A DNA stretch of 64,000 nt from Blastobasis lacticolella (taxonomy: Eukaryota > Arthropoda > Insecta > Lepidoptera > Blastobasidae). The position numbers and the translations under genes were made by a program. The DNA is taken from positions 2,356,001 through 2,420,000 of the forward strand of contig LR990055.1 of the NCBI GenBank assembly GCA_905147135.1, written 5' to 3'. Shown here in pieces: positions 32,004-43,436 of this stretch (its first letter is position 1; every line of letters begins with the position of its first letter). Below the pieces are notes generated by a model, which saw nothing but the letters and a program-made list of their open reading frames with translations, was not told the origin of the DNA and searched no databases.

Positions 32004-33027
32004 ACTTATTTCAAAATTGTTAACAAGTAATAACCAAGTGTGTGTACGTGCCTTAAAAATGATTTTCTTGACAATATGTTAAGAATTTTATACGTCCCTG
32101 CTATTGTCCGTAGCTAGCTACAAAATAAAAGTATTATACTTATTTGAACATCCAAATTTACCTTATGTAGTAGTTTAACATCCAAATTTACCTTAGTAGT
32201 TTACTAGTCCTTGAACAGGAGATAACGCAAACCAGTATAGGCAACTACGTGGTAAATACATTCGGTCGTTAAAAACACTCGAAATAGCCAACTGCGAACC
32301 TTATCACCCCAAAACGATAACCGAAACACCTTTGCCAAATACAGAAAATAACAACCAGAACGTTGGATGAATGGGCTTGGAATTCCCCGCAAAATTATGA
32401 CTCATCTTTCCGTTGAAAGTTGTGACGTAAATTTTTAACGTCCATTTTGTGTGTGACCTTTCTACGAAGTCCAGTTTAAAGAGACCGCTTACCTGATCGT
32501 CTATCTTCCTCCATCCTATGAAAACAGAGAGAGAAACAAACGGTACAAAAAGAAAGGTTACATTAGTACTTTTGAGGAAATCTAAGAGATTGTCATCGAT
32601 AGTGTCATTGATATTTTTAGTCAGGAAAAAGAACGGGGTCACTTTTTCTTGAATATGTACTGGGTTCAGTTGCTAACAGAGTTTCATTGCAATCAACTGA
32701 AACTATTAAATCGATCTTACATAATCGCAAAAGTAACAATTTCAATCATTGAAATCTGAGAATTGTTAGTAACAGAGTTACGTAATTAGTCTACAGCTGA
32801 TATCATAGTTAGTTTTACTAGTATTCCACATCAATGCAATGTATATGTTAAGTTTTCACAGCTAAACTCCAGACCCGACTTTGATGTTTGACAAGTTACC
32901 TGTGATACTCAGGAAGAAGATAGACAATAGATAGAATACTTTACCCGGTTTAGCCGTTTTACCCCATTTGCCCGATTCTGCATTTGACCGATTCTACATT
33001 ATATAATAATAAGATGGAAATGACAAT
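32004..33027. other. No gene recognised
   Basis: Unique-looking sequence. A frame on the minus strand (32304-32642) includes a donor-like CAG|GTAAGC but reads across it. Near 32942-33000, TTTACCCG-type short repeats appear and resume after the SINE-A at 33281-33320. Confidence 0.5.
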
Positions 33028-33280
33028 AAATAAATAATATCCCTGGACAAATTCACACAGCGCCATCTAGCCCCAAACTAAGCAAAGCTTGTACTATGGG
33101 TGCTAGATCACTGATATACTACTTAAATACTTTTTAAATACATACATACTATGCATAGAACACCCAGACCCGTAACAGAAATTATAATTCATCATTTCAA
33201 TTTCTGCCCGGCCGGGAATCGAACCCGGGACCTCTTGCGTGGCAGACCGGCAAGTTGACCATTGAACCACTCAGGTCGTC
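33028..33280 (-). mobile_element. SINE-A copy
   Basis: Well-preserved body and head, inserted in a stretch of TTACCCGATT-like short repeats. Confidence 0.9.
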
Positions 33281-33827
33281 AATTACCCGATTTACCCGTC
33301 ATTTACCCGATTCTGCATTTCCGCGAAAAAATGTATCGCATAAGAAACCCAACAAACTAACAAGTTAGCTTCAAATTACTACATATCAAAAGTCATGATT
33401 TAACCACTATCTAAGCATTCGAAGCAACCTTCAACCGTCCTTCCTTGGTATTTTGTTACGTCCGGATTGCTATACATCTTGCGGTTTCTACTACCTGTTG
33501 TTATTTTTTCCTTCATCATTTCTGGGAATTTTATTATAGAGCAGTTTAACTGTGGGTGGTGGTTGCGGTTAGAGTGGGCGATTTCTATACTTATAAGTAG
33601 TTGTTATTGGGACCGTCCATGTTTATATTACAATGACCTGTAGTTTTCTCATACTTTCAATCGTTGAACTTAAGTGTCCATGTCACTCCATGTCGTTATA
33701 TGTCCGATTGGCACAACATGGATGCAAATAAACTTGATTGATTGTTGTCAGTTAGTTATAGACGTTATGGGTTATTATAATATAGAGATTTTCGCTTTCG
33801 ATCAGCTAGGTTGGCTGCTTATTATTA

Positions 33828-34047
33828 CTTATATTAAAAAGAGTTATTGTTTGTTTGTAATGAATAAATTCGAAAGCCGATGGACCGATTGTTAAAAATT
33901 CTTTCACTCTATATAGAATCTAGAAGCTACAATCTAAGAGTAACACAGGCCAGTTTTATCCCAGGAAAATAATGGGTTCCCGCGGTAACATTGAGTCTTT
34001 ACAGAGATCCGAACTGCGCGCGGGTGAAAGCTGCTAAGAATGGCTAG
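33828..34047 (+). mobile_element. Short Helitron, older copy
   Basis: This is a relative of 4185-4374. It shares GTTTGTTTGT, GGACCGATT and ATTCTTTCAC, and ends GGCTAG|T. The 5' end is degenerate. Confidence 0.7.
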
Positions 34048-34844
34048 TTATACAAAAATAAATTTGCTTTGTCTCTAATGTCACATTTTGTTTGGTCTAT
34101 AACCTAGGTCACCTAGTTCCGATAATAGGGAGCATACCTGGAAGAAGCACATTCGTCTCACTCAAATCTCGAAGGTATAATACGCTGTACGAGGAATGCA
34201 ATTGCAAACAATGCATTCCATTTCTTACAGTGTTAGCACTGCTAACTTAGCAGCCGCAAATGTGAACCTATTGATAGATATATACAACCATCACGGGGTG
34301 CCAATCGGCCGGCACCCGAGACCCTCGAACTATACAACCAGTGTATTGATAACATAACAACAAAACAGTCTTAAAACAGTATTATGTTCCGGCGAATTGA
34401 AAGTCATATGTTTGAAGGGTCGGTACGAAACTTTACGGGTATCCCCCAGGGTTGTCAGCATTACCATAGAATAGACAATACAAAAGTACAGACGGGACAC
34501 TTCTTCGATGTTGACGAGAGCCGCCTTTTTAAAGATTGCACAATTTTTCTATTACCCGCTTGTTAGTTCCTTTATGCCACGTTCCGTGCCTACCTATTAT
34601 CGTCTTTGCTCTCAATTATGGCTTTGTCTTTTTGAATTTTGAAAGCTACGGCCATATGTTTTGCTATTGAAACCCCTGCCCCAAATGTTCAGAAATATGA
34701 CCTTAAGAACAAGGCACTTTTTATCTCTGTGAGGGAACTATAGTGTAGTCCTCAAGCGCACTCTAGGCGGGTACTAGGGATGTTACCGATTCCTAACAGT
34801 AGGATGCTGCGACTTTATTTTATACTGCGTAAGGATTAGTCATC
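34048..34844. other. No gene recognised
   Basis: An open frame at 34384-34566 includes TGIPQGC, faintly like the reverse-transcriptase GVPQG block, without supporting neighbours. Confidence 0.4.
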
Positions 34845-35130
34845 ATCATCATCATCATCTTGGAGTTAATGTCCCGGTTTTGCTCTCGCGCACGAGGGCC
34901 CAGGGTTCGCCTTGACCATGATCCAGGATTTGGCATTTCAGCTAATTACAGTGACGCGACTGCCATCTGACCTCCATGACCCTGCTCCCAGGGGAACCTG
35001 ACCAGATTGGATCATGGTTACACATCCAGTCGCCTGAATGTGCAGGTTTCATCACGATGTTTTCCCTCACCGTAAGAGCATCGGTTAGTATTCATCTAAT
35101 GTACATAACTCAGAAAACAGTCATTGGTAA
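34845..35130 (-). mobile_element. SINE-B copy, head missing
   Basis: It begins with the reversed (ATC)n tail and TTGGAGTTAATGTCCCGG, and stops in GTCATTGGTA just before the head. Confidence 0.82.
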
Positions 35131-36644
35131 CCGACGGTTTGTCGGCTCCAGTCAATACGGAACGTCTGCTACTGAGTCATGGCATCAGTGACTGAGGGAA
35201 ACTTGTCCGATGGTCCTCTTTGAATTTTTGATGAGCTCACTTATGTGAGTGAGCCCTGAATATTGTATCGACCATTTTGTCTTCCGTTACACCGTCACGG
35301 GACCTGATTGAATAACGACACGCTTTTCCGTTAGTTTCTGTCGGAATTGCTGATGGTTTTCTTTTGTAAAGTAAAAGCCTTTAACTGTTTATCTGTTGTG
35401 ATCTAACGGATCATGTTTTTGTGTCCGACTATAGTAGCAACTAGATAGGCCTCGATGGAAAAAGTTTTCTATTGCCCGTTACATTTGCTATTTAGTTTGG
35501 AATAAGGGTTAGAAAGGTCTTTCGCTGGGGACTGATACTGGTTGAACAATCTCGGAAGCCGAACAAACAGTGAGTTCGTTACGGTAAACAATATAATATA
35601 AGATTTTAAAAATAATTTTTAATTACACGCCAAATCGTGGCATTTACTATACATAGTAATAATTAAAAAATCCCTACCTAGAAACAGACTAGCGAGCGCC
35701 GGGTAAAAACATCTCCAACCGTTGCTGGCTCGACGATGCCGCGGCGCGTAGCATTATAGATTGTATGACATTCATAAGTGTTTTATGAAAACCCATATTT
35801 GAATGAATATATTTGAACTTGACCACCAACAAGCTTCAAAGCTAAAAAAGCACGTGACATTTAAAAAACATACTAAAGTAATACCTCTAAAGTCAACAAT
35901 AGCGAATACATTTTCCTTAAACTTCAAGAGCTTGTATTTCACCAACTAATTTCCGCGAATCGAAGAATGGAGCTTGAATTTCCTTTACCTCCAATGGTCA
36001 CAACTTGAACAAAAAGAACAAAACATCTCAATAAAATGGCGTCGTGCGGAGCGTGACCTCTTCCGCTGGCACTATGTCCGCACCTTTACAAGTTTCCTTA
36101 CTTAATAAAAAGTCCTAACTAGCTGCCTCCCTTTTGTTTACTCTTTTGATAGACAACACGAGGGAAACGGATGTTCGTTATAGTCCGTTCGGTTGGATAA
36201 AAGATGGCGGGCGGATATGTGGGTACCTAAAAATCTTTAATAAAAAATGTGATAATAGGTTCTACATTGCCAGGATTGTGTGATTTTTTTCCGGTGTCTT
36301 GTAGTAGATTTTGGCAAATTCGCAGACCGGGTAAAAATAAGTTCTTTGCAGCACAACCTCACTGTCTTAATACCACAGGTTCTTCCAGCTGCTGCTTGCT
36401 GATTGCGTCTATCGGATTTTCTTGTTGCCAATTTTAACATCGCAGAATCTGAAAGCAGTGCGTTCTATGCTTTCAGGCTCTTGTTCATCAGATATGTATA
36501 ACGTGATTACGCGGTATCAGCCTATCGTCACAACAGGAAATTAGTTAAAAGCCGGACTAGGAATTTATGAGATGCCGCCATATTGCGTAATTATTTAGAA
36601 CTAACTCTAAAACTAGCAGTAACTAGCAGTGCCTTGTTTAGTAG
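35131..36644. other. No feature recognised
   Basis: Apparently unique intronic sequence without readable coding segments. Confidence 0.5.
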
Positions 36645-36809
36645 CAAAAAGCGTGAGTGCAAATCAAAGTATTGCTCATAAAATAAGGTAAATTTTTGTA
36701 TCACGGCTTTTGAAAAGCGGAACGACGCATAACATAATATAAGTAATACAAAAATAGACCTTGTTTTATGAGTAATACATTCGTCTTTGATTTGCTCTCA
36801 CGCTTTTTG
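36645..36809. mobile_element. Fold-back MITE (about 165 bp)
   Basis: Arms 36645-36701 and 36746-36809 are inverted copies of about 57-64 bp, from CAAAAAGCGTGAGTGCAAAT inward to AATTTTTGTAT. The loop is about 44 bp. Confidence 0.75.
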
Positions 36810-36955
36810 ATTCTGAATCACGCTACTGAATTTAGTCAAATGTGATAACCGCATTACGTAGGCAACAGCAAGCAACAGCAAAAGTAGCTCCCTCTTGACA
36901 TTCTTAACAGACCTCATTATAGTCAGGCTTTAATCGTAATCGAAGCCACAGTTTG

Positions 36956-36982
36956 CCGCTCCCGCTCCCGCTCCCGCCCGCA
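36956..36982. repeat. CCGCTC microsatellite
   Basis: A short run of CCGCTCCCGCTCCCGCTCC units. Confidence 0.6.
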
Positions 36983-37159
36983 CCATGTCCGCGCCAATAC
37001 GTCACGTACACAGTGATTATCTGCGGGTAAATTAATGTTCTACCGGCGAAAGCGGACCGCTCCGTACTTTGCTGTATCAAGGTCCACAGAATATTGCAAG
37101 TAATACGGAATGTATTTGTTTTATGCTTGAAGATTTAGTTAAAATGTCACAAAAGTGTA

Positions 37160-37208
37160 TAAGTAGCGGTGACCACTTTCCGTCAGGTGGCCCGATCGTT
37201 TATTCATT
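37160..37208 (+). mobile_element. SINE-C/LINE-D tail fragment
   Basis: GGTGACCACTTTCCGTCAGG and TGGCCCGATCG match the common tail and end where the F element begins. Confidence 0.6.
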
Positions 37209-37209
37209 C

Positions 37210-37461
37210 ATCACAGCCCGTAACAGTCCACTGCAGGACTTAGGGCCTCTCCCACGAAAGGGGAGGTTATTGCCATAATCTCCACGCTTGGCAGACGGGT
37301 TGGAGATCGCAGTGTTTAAATATACCAATGGAAAATGCTGCTGCCCATTTTCCAGTCTACGGAGACTCTTGATCTTTTGCCTCGAAAACATTAGTCACCT
37401 TGTACGACACCCACGAGTGTAAGGGGTTGGTGCTATTCTACTCTGCCGGACACCACGCGAC
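37210..37461 (-). mobile_element. F element, nearly full length
   Basis: From CACAGCCCGTAACAGTCC to GCCGGACACCACGCGAC, matching the family from end to end. Confidence 0.87.
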
Positions 37462-37468
37462 TTTCTTT

Positions 37469-37645
37469 TATACATAGTATAAAACAAAGTCGCTTCCCGC
37501 CGTCTGTCCCTATGTATATATGTACGCTTAGATCTTTAAACTACGCAACGGATTTTAATGCGGTTTTCAACAATAGATAGAGTGATTCAAGAGGAAGGTT
37601 TATAAGCAAAAAAGGGTAGGTAGGGATAAAGTAGGTGAACTCAAA
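37469..37645 (+). mobile_element. Helitron, 5' part
   Basis: It begins TATACATAGTATAAAAC and AAAGTCGCTTCCCGCC, as in the 16362 subfamily. The 3' CTAG end is missing or decayed. It begins directly after an F element. Confidence 0.7.
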
Positions 37646-38137
37646 ATCTAAACAAATCCTTTCTAATGCTCTGTTATTATTAAGCTATTTTTTTACCTAC
37701 CTACATAAATATTTTTGTTACTTTCATATTATTTGTATATCTAGATATCATTGATTGTCGCCCTACACGCAGCCCTCTGTTTTCACAAAGACATCTTTTA
37801 TCATTATTACTTGTTTATTTTGTCTCTTCGCCGTTTGCCTGACCGATTTCGGCGATCGGTATCTTCTGCTGTGTCAACTGTTTGTTGGCTTTTGTTCTGT
37901 TTCGTTTTATATACATTGACGACTGTATATGGATTTTGCTAATGTCGCAACCTACATAAGTATCGCTGTCACGCGGCAATTCAATGTTTCTTTAATAACT
38001 TTATTGCAAACCAACTTTGAGTACGAAAATAACTCCAACGAGACACTCTTGGAAGAATCACCTCACTGAAGTGTGGAGTTTACTACTTAACCCCGCATAG
38101 GTACATAGCTTGTAATTATTATAGATCCAAATATAAA
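37646..38137. other. No feature recognised
   Basis: Short open frames only, with no repeat match inside this window. Confidence 0.5.
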
Positions 38138-38156
38138 GAGCACAACCAGGACATTC

Positions 38157-38503
38157 AAGAGAGGTAGGGCATAGCGGGGTATCTCGTTCGAATTGGAGCC
38201 GCCCGACTGGGGAAATACTTCCAACTTACAGAATATCGCAGCTAAATAATACTCTTTTAAATAGTATTGTGTTTCTGCCGGTGAGTAAGGTTTCCAGTGC
38301 TCCATGGGGTGGGGCTTTGGGGAACCGTGGCTTTGGCAGTGGAGTGGCTTTTGCCTTTTTGCTGCCAGAGCAACGTGTTATAGAGGTGGGCAACGCATTG
38401 GCGATACTCTTGGTGTTGCTAATGTCTATGGGCGGTGGTGACCACTTTCCATCAGGTGGCCCGCTTGCCTGTTTACTTACCGTAATACCTACATAAAAAA
38501 AAA
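38157..38503 (+). mobile_element. SINE-C, full length, inside a SINE-B 3' end
   Basis: The left flank GAGCACAACCAGGACATT and the right flank TTAACGCCAAGGTGATGA together are the SINE-B 3' end, so SINE-C entered a SINE-B remnant. Confidence 0.87.
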
Positions 38504-38593
38504 TTAACGCCAAGGTGATGAATACTTAGGAATGTCAATATGTCAATTTGTTATGTAGATAAATAAATGTGCCTAATACTCCCACACCAGTAA

Positions 38594-38736
38594 CCCTAGC
38601 ACAAGTGTGTCCGCGACAAAGCTCGCGCCGCGAGAGAGCGTTTGCCTCTTTCTCTCAATACTAAGACGAAAGAGATAGCAATACCTATGTCGCGCTTTTT
38701 CTCGCTTATGGCGCGCGAGAGCAACTTGTGCTAGGC
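38594..38736. mobile_element. CCCTAGCAC MITE, copy 1 (143 bp)
   Basis: The ends CCCTAGCACAAGT and ACTTGTGCTAGGCC are inverted repeats. The interior is GC-rich and partly self-complementary. It matches 49038-49181 closely. Confidence 0.85.
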
Positions 38737-39152
38737 CTACAGATGTTTTTAAATGGTTACAAATGTCTCTCTGTGGACTGTGGGCGCACCTATACTAAAT
38801 CCTCCCCACGAAAATCAACAAAGCTGAGCAAACACGTGCCAAAATGTCACATGATGTCATACCTAGCTTCTTGGAAACCCGGACCAAGGCTAACAACCAG
38901 GCGCAAACTTAGATAGCTTTAACTTAATTACGTCATTTAAGTTTCCGAACTGGTTTGGTACCCCGTTAGAGTCTAGATCGTGACTGCATGGTGTTTACGA
39001 TTTCGATCTAGGTCTTGGGTAGAACTTGCCTTGGTGGTGGCAAGTGTAATTAAATGTGAAACCTGTGGGTCTCCTACATTAGTGTGGAAGCTGCCATGAT
39101 GATATTTAGTTACACAGCGCACGCCCTCTATGTTTAGTTTGGCTAACAATTG

Positions 39153-39240
39153 TCATGTGATGGCGGACCCTGGACCCTCGCGTGCCGCGCGGGGGCGCCA
39201 CCGGGACATAACTTCAAGTTGATGATGATGATGAATTGTT
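39153..39240 (+). mobile_element. SINE-B-related 3' end
   Basis: GATGGCGGACCCTGGACCC through CGCCACCGGGACATAAC ends in a (GATGAT)n tail. Confidence 0.6.
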
Positions 39241-39708
39241 ATATGGAAAGCAGGTGCGTAGATTACCACACACACAGGGATGCAGCGAAAATAAAATCAG
39301 GACTGGGCCTTATTTTTGAATTGCTCGCCTCGATTTGAACGATTTTCTTGATGTACGACGCTCATTTTCCCTATTTTTTAACCGTACTCTTTCGGTGTGA
39401 TTTAAAAAATATTGAATTTTCATGTCGAAAATCAAAATTGAAAGCTGTTCGAATTGATTAAAAAATAAAGCCCTTGTTCTCAAATGCTCTTCTGTTATTT
39501 TCCATAAACATACGAATATATTAAATACATCGATGTCTCTGATAATAATTAATTTGTTAAAAATAAATGGACAACACAACGGCACTTAGTGAGTTAGGAA
39601 GTACCGGAGTGCCACTTTGAAGTTTAGTAATAGACAATTAGTTTATATCTAGGTCGATATCAACTATGGTTGTCTATGTAAATAGTATAGGTATCCGTTT
39701 ATAAGGTA

Positions 39709-39906
39709 CTAGTGGATCCGGCGTGATTTCGTTCGCTTACACCCACTTTACCCCTACCTACCCTTTTTTTCTTTCTTATAGACCTTACTCTTAAATCACA
39801 ATATGTATCGTTGAAAACCGCATTAAAATCCATTGCGTAGTTTAAAAGATTTGAGCGTACATCGATACAGACGGCGGGAAGCTAATTGTTTTATACTATG
39901 TATAGA
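39709..39906 (-). mobile_element. Short Helitron, second subfamily
   Basis: On the minus strand the ends are TCTATACATAGTATAAAAC and CGGATCCACTAG followed by T. It is about 198 bp. Confidence 0.78.
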
Positions 39907-40427
39907 TGTAGCTATTAATTTCACAAAACATGTATACTACTTAAATCATTCCGACGCATTATGCCAAAAACGCAAAACGCCAAAAACATGTATTGCCGAA
40001 TTCTATAAAAACTAAACGCATAATGCCAAAAGCTAGTTAGCACGCATATTACCAATCTCTATGAGACGATTTAAAATGAGGAAGAGCCAAAGGAGGTCTG
40101 TCAGAGCCGTAGCTATAGACAAAACGTGTGAAAAGAACTACTGCTCCGATTTCAAGCCACTCGAGATGCTAGTGCATGGTGCATCGACCTACTATGAAAG
40201 AGCTGTCTGTCTGTCCATCTATCAGACGGATAGTTGTGCATTCAGTACCATACGAATGAGAACCAGATCTAATATCCGGATGGCTTGAGCATAGTATAAT
40301 AATGTAATTAAAGATGTAAGAAAATAATTATACGTTGTGTCTGATAGCGTACACTTAAATGCTGAGTCCAATTAACGGATATGCGTCAAGAACAAGAGTG
40401 TTGAAAGTAAAACAGTTGTCTTGTCGT

Positions 40428-40752
40428 TAATAATCATCTTGGCGTCAATATCCCGGCTATGCTCCCACGAGCGAGGGCTCGGGGTCCGCCTTGACCATGA
40501 TCCAGGATTTGGCAGATCAGATAATTACCGTAGAGCGACTGCCATCTGACGTTCTTGACCATGTTAACAGGGGAACTTGACCAGATTGGATCATGGTTAC
40601 ACATTCGCACGCCTGAATGTGCAGGTTTCATCACGATGTTTTCCCTCACCGTAAGAGCACCGGTCAGAATTTAACTAATGTATAAATCTCAGAAAAATTC
40701 ATTGGTACGGCAATAATGGCACTGGGGTTCGACCCTGATACCCGACGCTCCT
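40428..40752 (-). mobile_element. SINE-B copy with damaged head
   Basis: The body is well preserved from CATCTTGGCGTCAATATCC. The head retains only part of box B and CCGACGCTCC. It lies just downstream of the minus-strand candidate exon. Confidence 0.82.
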
Positions 40753-40825
40753 ACATACTTTACGAGTACCTAGGGACTATTACAAAATATGGACAAAGTC
40801 GTGTGCAAAAGCTTTTCCACATTAC

Positions 40826-41190
40826 CTGCAACACTGATATGATGTCATGAATGTCACAAACATTTTAAACAAATTGATATACGGCTTCCATATATCATCA
40901 AGTAGACCGTCTATAAAACAGACATGTCGCTCTTTAAGTGACTGGGTAATAGAAACGAGCTCTAGGAAATGTGATAGGGAATTTATAGCCGTATAAAATA
41001 CAATGTCACCCTCATTTAAAATGTTACCACCGTGACATGAGCAGAGTTCCTCGAAAACAGCTTCTGCATAATAATATCCTCCGAAATTAAGGGATTCCGG
41101 ATTTTGTAGGATTATTTTGTGAGTAAAGTCGTCGTGTGCCTTCTTGACAAGGTAAGGTAATGTCAAGAAAGTCAAGCCAGCAACAAGTAA
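40826..41190 (-). CDS. Unidentified internal exon on the minus strand, within the inferred Dok-7-like intron 2
   Basis: A 365-nt open frame on the minus strand is bounded by an acceptor-like TAATTTTTAG (ending at 41191) and a donor CAG|GTAATG (after 40826). The in-frame TAG of the acceptor means the exon must begin there. It enters in phase 0 and leaves in phase 2. The 121-residue product starts with a hydrophobic stretch (LLVAGLTFLTLPYLV), then KKAHDDFTHK. The rest is a well-mixed soluble-looking sequence with CSCHGG, EGDIVFY and FIDGLLDDIW. There is no Met until near the end, so it needs upstream exons. Composition resembles real protein more than chance frame, but I recognise no family. 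It may be an exon of a nested gene or of a decayed one. If the donor is not used, the frame ends in TAA at 40822. Confidence 0.5.
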
Positions 41191-41208
41191 CTAAAAATTA
41201 TTATAATA

Positions 41209-41549
41209 TTAACGGGACTTACACGCGACGTACCTTTTGGATTTGTTTACCCGACGTTTCGATAGGGTTACACCCACCGTGGTCACGAGCAGACTGCAGT
41301 GCAGAGGTGACAGCTGCGGTGACGTGCGGGTAGATTTCCTACCCTCACATGGATGCGGGTAGGCGTCCCACCCTCACATAGAGTTGTCAGTTTGTTGTTG
41401 GTCCGGAACTTCACGGCATACAACACTCACCATGTCTACGGATACGTCCGACAATAAATCTTCAGTCTTAAAATTACATATTTATCACACCACTTTGTTC
41501 CATGAAAATTTCTTAAAAATTTAAAAGGTACGTCGTGGGTCCCTTTTAA
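41209..41549. mobile_element. Element with about 28-bp inverted ends
   Basis: Left TTAACGGGACTTACACGCGA and right (reversed) TTAAAAGGGACCCACGACGT both continue CGTACCTTTT, giving inverted ends about 340 bp apart. The interior, ACCCGACGTTTCG and CGTGGTCACGAGCAG, resembles sequence I associate with Penelope-like elements, but this is uncertain. It starts 19 bp from the candidate exon. Confidence 0.55.
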
Positions 41550-41732
41550 TTTGCGTAAAGAACGCGAGTTTAGTTTGAAACCACGATTCACGATTATTTA
41601 TAAAAACTAAATATAAAAACTAAAAATTTGTGTAGGCATCAATGGTAATATCTACTATAGAATGGACAAATTCTTAAATAAGCACAAATTTATGTAGCTA
41701 CACTTTTCCCGAGTTTGATCTCGCAATTACAG

Positions 41733-41797
41733 CCTGAGGCATTTCATCTTAATCCGCACAGTGACAACGCCTGCGGTTACGTATTTTTATTATAACA
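41733..41797 (+). mobile_element. Fragment of LINE tail N
   Basis: CAATTACAGCCTGAGGCATTTC matches the complement of 44850-45020. Confidence 0.55.
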
Positions 41798-41803
41798 GGT
41801 ATA

Positions 41804-42024
41804 ACTCCCTTACACTCGTGGGTGTCGTACAAGGCGACTAACGTTTTCGAGGCAAAAGATCTAGAGTCCCCGTAAGCTGGAAAATGGGCAGCAGCTTTTT
41901 CCATTGTTATATTTACACTGCGATCTCCAACCCGCCTGCCAAGCGTGGAGATTATGGCAATAACTTCCCCTTTCGTGGGAGAGGCCCTAAGTCTTGCAGT
42001 GGCCTGTTATGGGCTGTAATGATG
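41804..42024 (+). mobile_element. F element, 5' truncated
   Basis: Starts at CCCTTACACTCGTGGGTGTC, lacking the first 35 bases or so, and ends GGCTGTAATGATGG. Confidence 0.82.
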
Positions 42025-42928
42025 GTTGTAGGTACTACTAGCATGCTTTACCCAGAAGGTGCTATAAAATACACATAAATGTTATCGCCACACCCTCTCA
42101 CGACCGTCGAGTCGATTTCACATTATTCCCAATGCATACTCGTATTCCTTGGTAAAATAAAATACATTGTCAGTTTGACATTGTTAACTGCAATTTGAAG
42201 AGTTTTGAAGGATATTTTCATTACATACTTACTAAAATACATTTTAAATCCATATAAACAAATGGAAAAATTATAATAATTATTGTTGGTTATAGGTAGT
42301 TATTTGCTTACACATTTGTAAGAATTAGCGTTATACATTAGCGTTTATTATTTTCCGGATCCGGTGGCCAAAACTAGAACTAAGTGGCGTCATTTTGAAT
42401 TGTCATGTCAATGTCAACAACAGCGATGCTGCAGTTAAGTTTGTGACAAATTAATATGAATCATAATATGAAACGCTGATGCGGCTTTTTTAGACCCCTG
42501 TGCTTTTGTTTTGACGGGTGGTCAGTATATTTCTAAGTGCGGTTAATGGTTTGTTTACATTGATGCAAAATTGGTTTGAGACAAAGATAACTTGGTTTGA
42601 TGGTTTCAAAGAATTTTGTTCAGACAAAATCGCGTGCAACAGCTAGTCAAACACAAGCTAACCTTACTATTGCACCAGCGTCAGTGAGAGTTTAATATCA
42701 ATGCGAAATTGGGTCAGCAAAAGGGAAATTTGTTTCGTCGACTGCGTAGAGACGGATGCAGAACGGTTCGTTGCGTTCACAGAACGGACCTCTGTTGAAA
42801 ACGATGTGTGGTTGTACTGCTTCTGTTAGAAGAATAAGTTAACCTTTAAATCACTTATATCGGCGGAAATGCACATCGGTTCGTAGAGCGCTGTCTCTGT
42901 AGTACAGTTCAAGAGAATAAGTGCATTA
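42025..42928. other. No feature recognised
   Basis: Apparently unique intronic sequence. Confidence 0.5.
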
Positions 42929-43179
42929 GAGCTCGTCTAATCTAAAATGACGCGCCCCACTATCGCATTAACGCACACAAGCAAGTTAAAAATATGGACG
43001 CAATACATATACAAATGCCGTTGTAATTGGTCATTCAGTTGCCGGTGAGATTCAAACGTAGGAGCACGCGTCGTTCATTGGCTCCCACACAGATGAAGTG
43101 TCGTTATCAATATTTGCACTCACACATCGAAATCAACTAACTAAGTAGTGGGGTGCGTCATTTTAGACTAGACGAGCTC
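42929..43179 (+). mobile_element. TA-flanked MITE, copy 2 (251 bp)
   Basis: It is the same length as copy 1 with only about ten differences by eye, in the same orientation. TA flanks both ends. Confidence 0.9.
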
Positions 43180-43436
43180 TACCAGTTTAAGAAAAAAAAT
43201 TGCAACTTCAGCTACATACGGGGTATTTGGCGCATCGGTTGCGGAATTGAATAGTCTGAAAGTAAGTGCTATTAGCTGACCCTTAGATCCCAATAAGTTG
43301 ATGATAGGTTGATAAGGGATTAACACCTTTAACAACCGCACAGGAGTATGATTCTTAAGGTGATAATGCACTTATGATCTTGTTTAGTACCTACCTACGC
43401 GTGTGAGTAAATACGTTTTATGTCAGCTGATGGAAT

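Noticed and set aside
32304..32642. 112-codon minus-strand frame with a CAG|GTAAGC site
   Set aside because: The frame passes through the donor-like site, has no acceptor, and shows no family motif; treated as chance.
34384..34566. Possible reverse-transcriptase piece (TGIPQGC)
   Set aside because: Only six or seven residues fit and the usual following LGPLLF block is absent.
38226..38513. 95-codon minus-strand frame
   Set aside because: Reverse frame of SINE-C.
41291..41334. Acceptor-like AG followed by ACTGC, a possible Dok-7-like exon 3 start
   Set aside because: The frame reads DCSAEV and hits TAG after 13 codons, there is no pyrimidine tract, and it lies in a repeat element.
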